Positions 21,408-28,136 of a DNA stretch of 28,136 nt are shown piece by piece. The notes beneath the pieces were generated by a model. That model was not told the origin of the DNA. It worked only from the letters and a program-made list of their open reading frames with translations, and searched no databases. Within the stretch, counting starts at the first letter, position 1. Every line of letters begins with the position of its first letter. The translations under genes were made by a program, and so were the position numbers. Source of the stretch: a virus; the IMG/VR virus record IMGVR_UViG_3300022929_000153, positions 1 to 28,136 of that record; one strand, written 5' to 3'.

Positions 21408-23573
21408 TTAAAATTTACTCGAGTAGTCTGTAAAATCACTGTCACCCTCAGCTGCGCTGTAGTCCAGATCATAGATCTTCTTGCCATTAGATCGTCTAGG
21501 CTCGATGCCTCTTCCGTGTAAGACACGGGCCGCTTCTTTGAAGTCTGGCATCCTTGGCGACTTAATCCCAAGATCCCGCAAGAGCTTAGTCATTTGTACA
21601 GGCTTGGCATGTTCGCTATCAAAGTCTACATGCTCCAGGATTAGATCTTCTACACTTGATTGTGTTCTATATTGTTCGTTGCTATCTTGCAAGAGCTCAC
21701 GCTCATCTGGTGATAGAAACCAGTTCTTTTGTCCAGGCACATACATCGTCTCTTTGACCTGCGCCCAGAGCTGTTGCATGTTGACACCGTGATTGACATT
21801 GATATCTCTAACCGCGAGTACCCAGAATCTTCGATTGCCCGACGTATCCGTCAAGAACTCGCGTGCATTAACAGAAGCGTAAAACGCTGTCCTGCGCTGA
21901 TAGGTCGTAAAGGCTCTATCATAGGGTAGCCTTAGTTCGTCCGTCTTCGCCGTCACAAAGGCCTTGAGCTGATCTATGTCCGACTTCTTAAAGGTAGACT
22001 CGATCTCGCCTAACTCTACAATCCAATGACTAACCGCTCGCTTGACAGAGTCCTTGTCAGAAGGGTTAAGCGTTGCACCCTCTAAGAGCCAACCTTTATT
22101 GTAATCACATAGGCGCTTAAACCATAAGGTCTTACCGAGTCCTTGCGCACCTTGCAGCACGAGTATGCCTTCGAGTTCAACGCCATTTGTTTCATAGGCA
22201 GCTGCTACACAGCTGATCAACCATTTCTTTAATAACATATCGCGAAGCTGCGCGGATTCCTCTGTAGTCAGCGAATTGAGAAAGTCTGGCAGACGGTCCT
22301 GGCCATCCCAGGGAACCGAGTCGATCCATTCTTTTACTGGATTATATTCTCGCGCCAAGACTTTGAGATAGTCGCGAACTTTAGTGTGCGGGATCCCCAT
22401 GTTAATACAACGATCTTCGATCTCAATCAAACTGGCTTCCTCATGCATATCGGCAATAAACTGCATTTCTGGAATGTCTATTTCCATCTTCTTTTTAATC
22501 ACGTTATAGCGAACGTCTACGCCGTGGACTTTGAGGACACCGCCAATGTTATCTTTAGTATTAAGAAAGCGTCCGCTTGCAGATCTAACAAAGTCGAAGT
22601 CAACGGGCACGTCTAACTTTTGCAAGACCACCTCACCTTCGGTAACAGCAACTTCGTTTTTATGGTCGTTGTAATCGCCTTTTGTTTCGGGCATCTGGAC
22701 TTCGGCGTAACCGCCTTTCTTATTCACATAGGCTGCCGCCTTCATAGCTTCCTTCTCGCCTGTTTTACTATCATCGTTATCGGCGACAAAGACGTGTTTG
22801 TGCTTGGGAAAATACTCGTACATGACCTCAGCTACTGGCGTAAGATTATAAGCATCGAACGCGACGACCACTGGCTGGGAGCGGTCAGCGTATATAGAAG
22901 CAGCCGTAGCATAGCCTTCGGCATAATTGAGGGTATCTGAGCTATTGAATATTTCTCTGCCGAGAAGAAAAAAGCTACCGCTTTTTTTAGAACCAGTAAG
23001 AAAACGCTTAGATCCATCGCCCGCGATAAACTGTAGACCAACGATAGTGCCCTGCTTATCTTTTAAAGGTATCACCAGATTATCGTGCTGATCTTTTTTT
23101 AAACCGTAGGACAGGACTTGCTTGCGCTCCAGGTATTCATGCTTAACCACATCTTCACACCTCGCCCAGATAGACTGCGAACGCTCTGCGGCCTGCGTAT
23201 ATTTTTCAGCTGTCTTAACCTCAGCGGCGCGTCTTAACTCCTCGATCTCCGCCTTCTGCTCTTTAGTCATTCGATACTTCTTACTATTCTCTGGCTTCCA
23301 AGTCGCCGTGGGTTGGTCCGTGCTGACACGGTAGTCGCCAATTCTGCCATAGGGTAGACTCTGATCTAACCAGGCTTGATACCAACCCACCAGCTTCCTT
23401 TGGTTACCAATGTTGATGTACGCTCGACCAATGGAGCCATCGGTAACCAATCCCTTATTGGGATCTGGTTCATAGCCATGAGTGGCTAGGAAATCTGTAA
23501 ATTGTGAGGTGTAGTCTTTACTAAATGGGGTTTCAAAATTTTTGTTGTTTGGTCGCTTTATTTTTAATGACAT
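21408..23573 (-). CDS. TOPRIM/VirE-type primase-helicase
   Basis: Bifunctional replication protein, 721 residues. N-terminal region (to ~200) with GLVTDGSIGRAYINIGN may hold the primer-synthesis or DNA-binding part. TOPRIM domain about 200-310: Glu219 in NYAEGYATA, Asp265 and Asp267 in VFVADNDDS, TKGDYNDH. VirE (virulence-associated E) ATPase about 410-610: Walker A GAQGLGKT (475-482), Walker B-like WIVELGEIE (517-525), and GNRRFWVL (579-586) supplying sensor/finger arginines. C-terminal winged-helix-like tail. ATG 23573, with AAGGATGATTG upstream; an upstream TTG is less likely. It has its own leftward promoter overlapping that of the SSB gene. It primes and unwinds DNA at the phage fork. 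Confidence 0.92.
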   Translation of the reverse strand: MSLKIKRPNNKNFETPFSKDYTSQFTDFLATHGYEPDPNKGLVTDGSIGRAYINIGNQRKLVGWYQAWLDQSLPYGRIGDYRVSTDQPTATWKPENSKKYRMTKEQKAEIEELRRAAEVKTAEKYTQAAERSQSIWARCEDVVKHEYLERKQVLSYGLKKDQHDNLVIPLKDKQGTIVGLQFIAGDGSKRFLTGSKKSGSFFLLGREIFNSSDTLNYAEGYATAASIYADRSQPVVVAFDAYNLTPVAEVMYEYFPKHKHVFVADNDDSKTGEKEAMKAAAYVNKKGGYAEVQMPETKGDYNDHKNEVAVTEGEVVLQKLDVPVDFDFVRSASGRFLNTKDNIGGVLKVHGVDVRYNVIKKKMEIDIPEMQFIADMHEEASLIEIEDRCINMGIPHTKVRDYLKVLAREYNPVKEWIDSVPWDGQDRLPDFLNSLTTEESAQLRDMLLKKWLISCVAAAYETNGVELEGILVLQGAQGLGKTLWFKRLCDYNKGWLLEGATLNPSDKDSVKRAVSHWIVELGEIESTFKKSDIDQLKAFVTAKTDELRLPYDRAFTTYQRRTAFYASVNAREFLTDTSGNRRFWVLAVRDINVNHGVNMQQLWAQVKETMYVPGQKNWFLSPDERELLQDSNEQYRTQSSVEDLILEHVDFDSEHAKPVQMTKLLRDLGIKSPRMPDFKEAARVLHGRGIEPRRSNGKKIYDLDYSAAEGDSDFTDYSSKF

Positions 23574-23596
23574 CAATCATCCTTGTTTTTTGTGTG

Positions 23597-23625
23597 TTTA
23601 CTTCTTTTATAAAAGTGTATAGAAT
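23597..23625 (+). promoter_or_regulatory. Rightward promoter of the SSB operon
   Basis: -35 TTTACT (23597-23602), 17-base spacer, -10 TAGAAT (23620-23625). The 10-mer TATAGAATAT (23618-23627) is also at the promoter of the RHH gene at 27.5 kb, suggesting shared control. Its -10 overlaps the -10 of the leftward primase promoter. Confidence 0.55.
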
Positions 23626-23652
23626 ATTACCCAAGTTTATGATAATTTGCAA
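23624..23652 (-). promoter_or_regulatory. Leftward promoter of primase operon
   Basis: Reading leftward: -35 TTGCAA (23652-23647), 17-base spacer, -10 TAATAT (23629-23624), about 50 bases before the primase ATG. The two divergent promoters overlap, so use of one should exclude the other. Confidence 0.55.
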
Positions 23653-23673
23653 ACACTCGGAGGAAAATATATT

Positions 23674-24420
23674 ATGAGTTTGACAATAAGTAGCGACGGT
23701 AGCGGCGATAGCTTACCAAAATTACAAAAGGGTATTTACTTAGGTACCTGTTTTAGAATTGTAGATCTTGGAACCACGGACCAAGAATACAAAGGCGTAA
23801 AAAGTAAAAAGACCAGAGTCCATATTACGTTTGAAATAACCAAAGCACTGGATCCAGAAACCAATGCTTGCACTATGCAAGACGAAAGGCCATTTGCAGT
23901 ATCCAGGACTTACACTGCATCCTTGTTTGAAGCAGCTGCTCTTAGAAAGGACCTGGAGAGCTGGAGAGGCAAAAGTTTTACTGAGGAAGAACTGGGAGGT
24001 TTTGACATAAGTAAACTGCTTGGGTGTACGGCCAGAATAGAAGTGGGCCATACAGCACCGACTGAATTTTCAGAAGGTGGCAATCCCAAGATTATGAATT
24101 TGCAACGACCAGACGGCGGGATCCAAATAGTTGATACGGTTAATGAAAAGCAATCCTTTGACCTGGACGTTTACTGCGACGAATTTAGAGGTAAGTCCTC
24201 AGCTGATAGTAAGGCCATGTGTGACATCTTCGATGCACTACCGCCCTGGCAACAAACCGACATTGAAAGCAGCTACGAATACAAAGCAGCTAACGGCAAC
24301 TCGGAAGAACCTTCAATGAGCGACGAAGTAAGCGCCTTGACTGAGCAAGCAGAAGCTGAAAACTCTGCTGATTGGGATGAACCCAAGAAACCACTTACCG
24401 AGGACGATATACCGTTTTAA
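23674..24420 (+). CDS. Phage single-stranded DNA-binding protein, SSB-tail type
   Basis: 248 residues. An OB-fold-like N-terminal part (LQKGIYLGTCFRIVDLGT; KKTRVHITFEITKAL) followed by a second region (LLGCTARIEVGHTAPTEF) and a long acidic, disordered C-terminus that ends in DDIPF, the tip bacterial SSBs use to dock repair and replication proteins. It should coat ssDNA during phage replication. Similar proteins with DDIPF are known next to recombination genes in phages. ATG 23674 with TCGGAGGAAAATATATT upstream (spacing 10). First gene of the rightward operon; followed by a structured 88-base gap. Confidence 0.8.
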   Translation: MSLTISSDGSGDSLPKLQKGIYLGTCFRIVDLGTTDQEYKGVKSKKTRVHITFEITKALDPETNACTMQDERPFAVSRTYTASLFEAAALRKDLESWRGKSFTEEELGGFDISKLLGCTARIEVGHTAPTEFSEGGNPKIMNLQRPDGGIQIVDTVNEKQSFDLDVYCDEFRGKSSADSKAMCDIFDALPPWQQTDIESSYEYKAANGNSEEPSMSDEVSALTEQAEAENSADWDEPKKPLTEDDIPF

Positions 24421-24425
24421 AGTTT

Positions 24426-24507
24426 TTGATGGGTAGCACCTCCGTACTTCTCACATTCTCGATCCCCCCTAAAAGATTGAGTCTAGCTACCCATCAACTC
24501 GATTGAT
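24426..24507 (+). promoter_or_regulatory. Structured leader between SSB and the next gene
   Basis: A perfect 12-base inverted repeat, TTGATGGGTAGC (24426-24437) with GCTACCCATCAA (24486-24497), encloses a 7-base stem with one G-U (CTCGATC 24458-24464 with GATTGAG 24475-24481, loop CCCCCTAAAA). The arm ATCAA (24493-24497) could instead pair with TTGAT (24503-24507), just before the next ATG. CACCTCC (24437-24443) resembles the anti-Shine-Dalgarno. The next gene has no ribosome site of its own, so control of translation is plausible. No U-run, so not a classic terminator. Confidence 0.5.
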
Positions 24508-24508
24508 T

Positions 24509-24778
24509 ATGTACAAAGATAAAGCAAACGAAATAGCAGAGCTCCTGGACATTAAAGGCAATGCCTACAATAGTCCAGAGGCCTTCTTTACTCAGCTGTC
24601 TAAAACTTGGAGCTCCATGCTTGGCATAGAACTAACGCCATCGCAATGCTGCGCTATGATGATCGCGTTTAAATCATGCCGCATCGTCAACAATCCAGGA
24701 CATGAAGATACAGCTGACGATCTGGTTGGTTACAGCTTAATAATGACTGAGCTAACCAAAGAACAAAACCCATTTTAG
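24509..24778 (+). CDS. Small conserved phage protein of unknown function
   Basis: 89 residues (MYKDKANEIAELLDIKGNAY; LTPSQCCAMMIAFKSCRIVN; GHEDTADDLVGYSLIMTEL). This pattern of a helical protein with HEDTADDLVGY is a recurrent phage family (DUF6378-like by recollection) with no known role; in other phages it lies near replication and recombination genes, as here. ATG 24509 has no ribosome site; a TTG two codons upstream is less likely. It follows the structured leader. Confidence 0.7.
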   Translation: MYKDKANEIAELLDIKGNAYNSPEAFFTQLSKTWSSMLGIELTPSQCCAMMIAFKSCRIVNNPGHEDTADDLVGYSLIMTELTKEQNPF

Positions 24779-24786
24779 GAGCGACA

Positions 24787-25554
24787 ATGAAACCAGGAAT
24801 ATATGAAGACATACCTTATGAAGAGTATGCAGAGATCCCAGCATTTAGATCTCACGATCTAACCGCGGTCATAAAATGCCCGTACAGCTGGAAGAATCAA
24901 AAAGAAATGGTGCAAACACCCGCACTGCTTGAGGGCCGAGTACAACACACAGTGTTCCTGGAACATCATAAGTTTGATGAAGAGTTTGTGATCATGCCAA
25001 AATTTGATCGCAGAACCAAAGCAGGCAAAGAAGAGTATGAAGATTTTATGGCCACTGTCCAGGACAGAACGGCCATCACCCAGGACATGTATGACATCTG
25101 CATGGAACGCCGTGAAGTAGTAGCCGAGTATATTCCAGCTGCTGATCATAAGGCTGAGTTGACGTTAGTATTTGAATGGTGCGGCCATCCTTTTAAATGC
25201 AGATTGGACTGGTACGATAACCAAGATGTTTGGGATCTAAAAACATGCCGTGACGCTTCACCTCGAGGCTTTAGAGCAGCGATTAACAACTTCAACTATC
25301 ACATGCAAGCGGCACTATATGTCGAAGGCTGTAGAGCTTCTGGCTTGCGAGCTGACGGATTTAACTTCTTGGCCCAGGAAAAACAATTTCCTTATCCTTA
25401 TGGTGTGTATCGTTTATCCGATGAAGCGCTTGAATATGCGAAAGCCAGGAATGAACAGGCCTTGGATTTATTGCTCAGATGTAAAGAGCAGAATGATTTT
25501 AAACCCTACAACCTGGAAGGGATCCAGACTGTAGAGTTATCGGATCTTTACTGA
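24787..25554 (+). CDS. PDDEXK exonuclease (RecE/exodeoxyribonuclease VIII-like)
   Basis: 255 residues. His54 in LLEGRVQHTVFLEHH, Glu124-region, Asp141 in CRLDWYDN, Asp150-Leu-Lys152 in VWDLKTC and Gln174 in YHMQAALYVEG form the PD-(D/E)xK signature of RecB/RecE-type exonucleases with the G-x-x-x-H helix and QxxxY motif. It should degrade the 5' strand of duplex ends to load a recombinase or the SSB. Directly downstream of the SSB-like gene, as in phage recombination cassettes; no recombinase (Bet, Erf, RecT) is visible next to it. ATG 24787 is preceded by TTAGGAGCGACA. The stop overlaps the opposing gene by 7 bases. Confidence 0.88.
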   Translation: MKPGIYEDIPYEEYAEIPAFRSHDLTAVIKCPYSWKNQKEMVQTPALLEGRVQHTVFLEHHKFDEEFVIMPKFDRRTKAGKEEYEDFMATVQDRTAITQDMYDICMERREVVAEYIPAADHKAELTLVFEWCGHPFKCRLDWYDNQDVWDLKTCRDASPRGFRAAINNFNYHMQAALYVEGCRASGLRADGFNFLAQEKQFPYPYGVYRLSDEALEYAKARNEQALDLLLRCKEQNDFKPYNLEGIQTVELSDLY

Positions 25555-25898
25555 ATGTGATCAGCAAGTTTGTGCGGTCCATAATCGTCGTTGAACCACT
25601 CTAAACAACCTTTTGAATAAGCGTCCGCACACCAGGTAGTTCTTGCATGGTATTTGTGATCAAACACACCAGCGTCTTTTAGTTCGCCAAACGCCTTGTA
25701 GTATCTTTCAGATTTAATCTCGGTAGCATCTTCTCCGTGTTCATAGAAATCATAGGCCATGTGAAGATCCGCTTGCGCTGTCAAAAACTCTTTGACAAAA
25801 TCTTTGTATTTATTATCAAAAGGAATGACCTCACTGGCTTTACCCAAGCCGCCAGCTGCGCAATCTCCCTCTTTAGCTCTTAAACAAAATTCAATCAT
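25548..25898 (-). CDS. Unknown acidic/aromatic phage protein
   Basis: 116 residues with many Asp, Glu, Tyr and Trp (YKDFVKEFLTAQADLHMAYD; YGPHKLADHIQ), no signal or membrane helix. ATG 25898 after AAGGAGGTAAT. Last gene of the leftward small-gene set, ending convergently with the exonuclease gene. No family recognised. Confidence 0.65.
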   Translation of the reverse strand: MIEFCLRAKEGDCAAGGLGKASEVIPFDNKYKDFVKEFLTAQADLHMAYDFYEHGEDATEIKSERYYKAFGELKDAGVFDHKYHARTTWCADAYSKGCLEWFNDDYGPHKLADHIQ

Positions 25899-25907
25899 AT
25901 TACCTCC

Positions 25908-26132
25908 TTAATATAAATGTGCACCCCAGTAAATACCGATAGGACTTAAACCATACTTTTTCGTATCATGGTTATGCCAGGCACCGTCTCTGATATTGTG
26001 CTCTAAGTGCATAACCTCTCTGCCATCGTCCCACTTGATCGTCACATAACCGTCGTTATGATTAGCGATCACTTTTCCTTTGTCGATCGGAATACCAGCT
26101 CCCCAGTATCCCGTTACTTTTGCGTCAATCAT
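25908..26132 (-). CDS. Small beta-rich protein (SH3/Tudor-like hint)
   Basis: 74 residues: VTGYWGAGIPIDKGKVIANH then DGYVTIKWDDGREVMHLEHN. The G-x-V-x-x-x-x-x-G-x-V-x-I-x-W-D-D-G-x pattern suggests a small SH3-like/KOW beta barrel; binding partner unknown. ATG 26132 follows AAGGAGGTGGTGTA and shares a base with the previous stop (TAATG). Confidence 0.62.
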   Translation of the reverse strand: MIDAKVTGYWGAGIPIDKGKVIANHNDGYVTIKWDDGREVMHLEHNIRDGAWHNHDTKKYGLSPIGIYWGAHLY

Positions 26133-26341
26133 TACACCACCTCCTTGCAGTTGCATTTTAAATAAACAGTCTTCTCTGGCACTGGATTGCCAAAGCAATC
26201 CTCAAAAGTGATCTTTTTTTTGCCAGTCCCAAGACATTCTTTGCACATGTTGTCATAGACTTTTGCAAATCCGTCTTTGAGTTTTTTTGCCATGGCTTTA
26301 TCTTCGTTGCCATTTGCGTCATAACTAATTACTTCAAACAT
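26132..26341 (-). CDS. Small Cys-rich (zinc-finger-like) protein
   Basis: 69 residues. CKECLGTGKK and LKCNC are two CxxC/CxC pairs separated by a beta segment, like one DnaJ zinc-binding module, so a zinc ribbon is likely. ATG 26341 has GGAGGGATTGTA upstream; its first base is shared with the previous stop. Function unknown; may bind nucleic acid or a host protein. Confidence 0.65.
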   Translation of the reverse strand: MFEVISYDANGNEDKAMAKKLKDGFAKVYDNMCKECLGTGKKKITFEDCFGNPVPEKTVYLKCNCKEVV

Positions 26342-26583
26342 TACAATCCCTCCTTTGTGTAACCAAGGTAGTTGTAAACACCCTTGGCTCTTTTTCTTAA
26401 CATTTTTCTCACTTCCGCAAGCTCTTTCTCAGTACATTTCAAACTGGCTTTGCCAGTGGTGTAATCAATATCTTCTAGTGCTTCCTCCCAGTACCCAGTA
26501 AGCAATTCGTCGATCTTGTCTAAAATCAACAACTTGGCATACTTGTTTGGAGTAACTTTCTCACCGTCAATCCATTTCAACAT
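26341..26583 (-). CDS. First gene of leftward small-gene set, unknown
   Basis: 80 residues, charged and helical (MLKWIDGEKVTPNKYAKLLI; CTEKELAEVRKMLRKRAKGV). AAAGGAGGTTGTTTG before the ATG at 26583. A predicted promoter with the TTGCAA element lies about 50 bases upstream. No family recognised. Confidence 0.65.
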   Translation of the reverse strand: MLKWIDGEKVTPNKYAKLLILDKIDELLTGYWEEALEDIDYTTGKASLKCTEKELAEVRKMLRKRAKGVYNYLGYTKEGL

Positions 26584-26630
26584 CAAACAACCTCCTTTGT
26601 TTTGTTTTCAATTAAAATTCCCACATAGAT

Positions 26631-26659
26631 ATAATGCCATAAGTTGCAACTATTTGCAA
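26631..26659 (-). promoter_or_regulatory. Putative leftward promoter with doubled TTGCAA element
   Basis: TTGCAACTATT occurs twice in tandem (26644-26664). Reading leftward, -35 TTGCAA (26659-26654), 17-base spacer, weak -10 CATTAT (26636-26631). The 16-mer TATTTGCAACTATTTA (26651-26666) is repeated exactly at 15706-15721, and CAATAATAAC (26671-26680) at 15685-15694. Confidence 0.45.
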
Positions 26660-26688
26660 CTATTTACACACAATAATAACAGTTTTTT

Positions 26689-27402
26689 TTAGTCTAAATA
26701 ATGGAATAAATCAACGGTCCTTTGCTTGTCGCAAAGCCAAAAAACCAGGAGATATCTGTCGCCGCTTTCAACGGGTAACCCTTTGTGTAGGTTGTTGAAA
26801 CTTGGGAACATAAGCGCATGGCCAGTGGGCAAGGGTGGGACCTCACCGTAATTATGAAACTCAGTGCCGCCACCTTTATACTTGCCAGTATTCAGTGGGA
26901 CCACAACTGATATATCTGCCGATTCATCGTGATGCCAGGCACCTTGTTTTTTATCTTTTAAATTATAGTTAGCGATCTGTATGCTTGCAGGATCACTACA
27001 ATCTCTTTGCCAGATTGCATTAAAGATAGGATTAAGAACTGTTTGGACCACAAACCACATAGTTCGATACAGCTCTGGTACTTGTTCTTTTAGTACGATT
27101 TCTGGGATCTGTCGATATACATCTTCGTCCTGGTTACCTTCAAACCCTATTTCTTTTTTCATGTGCTCGATTTCTCTGATCAGCAAAGTGCAGAAGTGTC
27201 TGCGAAACAATGGGAATCTGTAGATCTCTGGATAGATCTTTTTAACCAGGTCATGGATTGGAGTTTTACCCATATCTTCCAGGCCGTTACTGGATTTGTA
27301 TTTAATGATCTGCGGCACACTGTCTTCGACAGCTTTTTGCGTCTTATGATTAATCATCCAGTTGGACTGCATGCTCAACAGGTAATCTTTCAATTTGTAC
27401 AT
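26689..27402 (-). CDS. Second 2OG-Fe(II) oxygenase
   Basis: 237 residues. The double-stranded beta-helix core is in the C-terminal half: His157 and Asp159 in AWHHDESADISVVVPL, GGGTEFHNYG, PTGHALMFPS, His206 in NNLHKGLPV and Arg216 in SGDRYLLVFWL, the complete Fe(II)/2-oxoglutarate set. The N-terminal 140 residues are helical and unlike the first oxygenase in this window. Substrate unknown. ATG 27402 lacks a Shine-Dalgarno but has TGATATACT exactly 6 bases upstream, so the transcript should be leaderless. Separate from the small-gene set that follows. Confidence 0.87.
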   Translation of the reverse strand: MYKLKDYLLSMQSNWMINHKTQKAVEDSVPQIIKYKSSNGLEDMGKTPIHDLVKKIYPEIYRFPLFRRHFCTLLIREIEHMKKEIGFEGNQDEDVYRQIPEIVLKEQVPELYRTMWFVVQTVLNPIFNAIWQRDCSDPASIQIANYNLKDKKQGAWHHDESADISVVVPLNTGKYKGGGTEFHNYGEVPPLPTGHALMFPSFNNLHKGLPVESGDRYLLVFWLCDKQRTVDLFHYLD

Positions 27403-27408
27403 GAGTTT

Positions 27409-27417
27409 AGTATATCA
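27409..27417 (-). promoter_or_regulatory. Extended -10 promoter giving a leaderless transcript
   Basis: Reading leftward: TG (27417-27416), one base, -10 TATACT (27414-27409), then AAACTC and the oxygenase ATG. No -35 match. The 6-base gap makes the A of the ATG the predicted +1, as at 20.0 kb, where the sequence before the ATG also ends CTC. Confidence 0.5.
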
Positions 27418-27436
27418 GATATAAACTAATAATTTC

Positions 27437-27465
27437 TTGTATATTTGTGTAAATTTTTATAGAAT
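27437..27465 (+). promoter_or_regulatory. Rightward promoter of the 27.5 kb RHH gene
   Basis: -35 TTGTAT (27437-27442), 17-base spacer, -10 TAGAAT (27460-27465). Contains the same TATAGAATAT 10-mer (27458-27467) as the SSB promoter. Confidence 0.5.
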
Positions 27466-27508
27466 ATACCAAACAAAAACATATATACAATATATACGGA
27501 AACAAACA

Positions 27509-27685
27509 ATGAATAACGAAGGTAAAGAAATTAGAAAAAGTTTAGCGGTAGATCCTGCTACTTATGATCTATTGAATGAGATTTGCCAAACCGAACATAG
27601 ATCTAAAATAGATCAGCTCAAAGTATTAATACAAAAAGAACATAGAAGATTAGCTGCAATAAAAGAACATGAAGAAACTATTTAA
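27509..27685 (+). CDS. Ribbon-helix-helix protein
   Basis: 58 residues: strand EIRKSLAVDPATYDLLNEI, helices QTEHRSKIDQLKVLIQKEHR, the RHH pattern with a long basic second helix. ATG 27509 preceded by ACGGAAACAAAC. First gene after a divergent promoter facing the second oxygenase, so a possible regulator of it. Fourth RHH-type protein in the window. Confidence 0.68.
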   Translation: MNNEGKEIRKSLAVDPATYDLLNEICQTEHRSKIDQLKVLIQKEHRRLAAIKEHEETI

Positions 27686-27908
27686 AACCATGGCCAAAAA
27701 AGAAAAACAAATACCACAATCCTACAGGCCAGTCCTGGAAGCTCAAGAAGTAATAGATCTATACAGTAGACTTACTTTACATCAACAGGCTGCGCTTATG
27801 AGATTAATATCCAGAAACCTGGAGGTTCAGATAGATGGCGAAACCACTATGGGATATGATCTAAACTTTGATGTAGTCGGAGCGATAATCAGAGCGTCTG
27901 AATCTTAG
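27669..27908 (+). CDS. Small protein of unknown function
   Basis: 79 residues (start MKKLFKTMAKKEKQIPQSYR; then VLEAQEVIDLYSRLTLHQQA), helical centre and a beta end. An ATG at 27690 would give 72 residues; neither start has a clear ribosome site, but the 17-base overlap with the RHH gene suits ATG 27669. The stop overlaps that of the opposing HNH gene. Confidence 0.58.
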   Translation: MKKLFKTMAKKEKQIPQSYRPVLEAQEVIDLYSRLTLHQQAALMRLISRNLEVQIDGETTMGYDLNFDVVGAIIRASES

Positions 27909-27920
27909 ACTCTTTTTTTC
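27891..27920 (+). terminator. Weak intrinsic terminator
   Basis: AGAG-TCT pairs with AGA-CTCT across a 2-base bulge (27891-27913, 7-base loop), followed by seven T (27914-27919 plus 27913). It overlaps the last codons of the rightward gene. The stem is short, so only a modest candidate. Confidence 0.35.
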
Positions 27921-28136
27921 CTAGCAGTTTTAGTTCTAGCAAAAGATCTATTCTTAGTCTTTGACATAGATCTAAGATTACCGTTTTTATTATTTAATGG
28001 ATTGCCATCGCGGTGATGTATGTCTTTGCCGTCACCCTTTTTTGCCTTGCCCATCTTGATAGCCAAGCGTCTGGCTTTGTTTCTTGCAGATCTACGTTTT
28101 ATTTGTTCTGGTCGAGAATGATAGTTAGCATACTCT
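27905..28136 (-). CDS. HNH endonuclease-like protein, N-terminus outside window
   Basis: 76 codons seen, open at the right edge. KDIHHRDGNPLNNKNGNLR is the HNH zinc/metal finger core (D-I-H-H, then N-P-x-N-N, N-L-R), followed by SMSKTKNRSFARTKTARKKR, a basic tail. Small free-standing HNH proteins of this type are common in marine phages, some acting as homing or packaging nickases. The stop at 27907-27905 overlaps the opposing gene's stop. The start lies beyond the window. Confidence 0.82.
   Translation of the reverse strand, partial: EYANYHSRPEQIKRRSARNKARRLAIKMGKAKKGDGKDIHHRDGNPLNNKNGNLRSMSKTKNRSFARTKTARKKRV

Noticed and set aside
24426-24497. Rho-independent terminator after the SSB gene
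   Set aside because: The stem is long and interrupted and no T-run follows the second arm.
1-28136. tRNA genes or CRISPR arrays
   Set aside because: No cloverleaf with acceptor stem and T-loop sequence, and no regularly spaced repeats, were seen by eye.

Overview
The window is a tightly packed, AT-rich stretch of a tailed-phage (or prophage) genome. Recognisable phage genes include terminase large and small subunits, an S74-type tail fibre, a lysozyme with a two-component spanin, a TOPRIM/VirE primase-helicase, an SSB-like protein, a RecE/PDDEXK exonuclease, a serine recombinase and an HNH protein. Many small genes overlap by 1-20 bases. Gene style and low GC resemble marine phages of alphaproteobacteria; the host is an inference and is not shown by the sequence. 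Capsid and portal genes are not in the window and probably lie left of the truncated terL.

Layout. 1-9016 (leftward): a coupled late block that reads, from right to left, small membrane proteins (8140-7253), CsgF-like, CsgG-like, a curlin-repeat protein, a FecR-domain protein, a CHASE2/class III adenylate cyclase, an Rz/Rz1-like spanin pair, a staphylococcal-nuclease homologue, lysozyme and terL. 9045-13630 (leftward): tail fibre, a 22-residue-repeat protein, a 46-residue protein and a probable ejected protein with a RelA/SpoT-like domain. 13662-15651 (leftward): serine recombinase preceded by four small genes. 15652-15764: divergent promoter region. 15765-17380 (rightward): nine small genes, three of them ribbon-helix-helix proteins. 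17373-20001 (leftward): 2OG-Fe(II) oxygenase, PDDEXK nuclease and a polyvalent-type protein that appears to start on a leaderless message. 20393-23573 (leftward): terminase small subunit, two tiny genes and primase-helicase. 23674-25554 (rightward): SSB-like protein, a small conserved protein and the exonuclease. 25548-27402 (leftward): four small genes and a second 2OG-Fe(II) oxygenase. 27509-27908 (rightward): RHH protein and a small protein. 27905-end: HNH protein cut by the window edge.

The most unusual content is the 7.27-2.47 kb cassette. Curli export parts (CsgG pore, CsgF, a curlin-like substrate) are joined in one overlapping gene string to a periplasmic FecR protein and a membrane adenylate cyclase with a complete active site. 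The cassette is inserted between holin-like genes and the spanin/lysozyme genes. A plausible reading is that the phage builds an outer-membrane pore or fibre and raises cAMP in the infected cell late in infection.

Other signals: a RelA/SpoT-like domain in a probable injected protein; two promoters whose predicted +1 is the A of the ATG; a recurring palindromic TTGCAA hexamer used as -35 in divergent promoters; a structured 24.43-24.51 kb leader; a 2.6 kb block around the tail fibre with no GATC at all, in a window where AGATCT is strongly over-represented.
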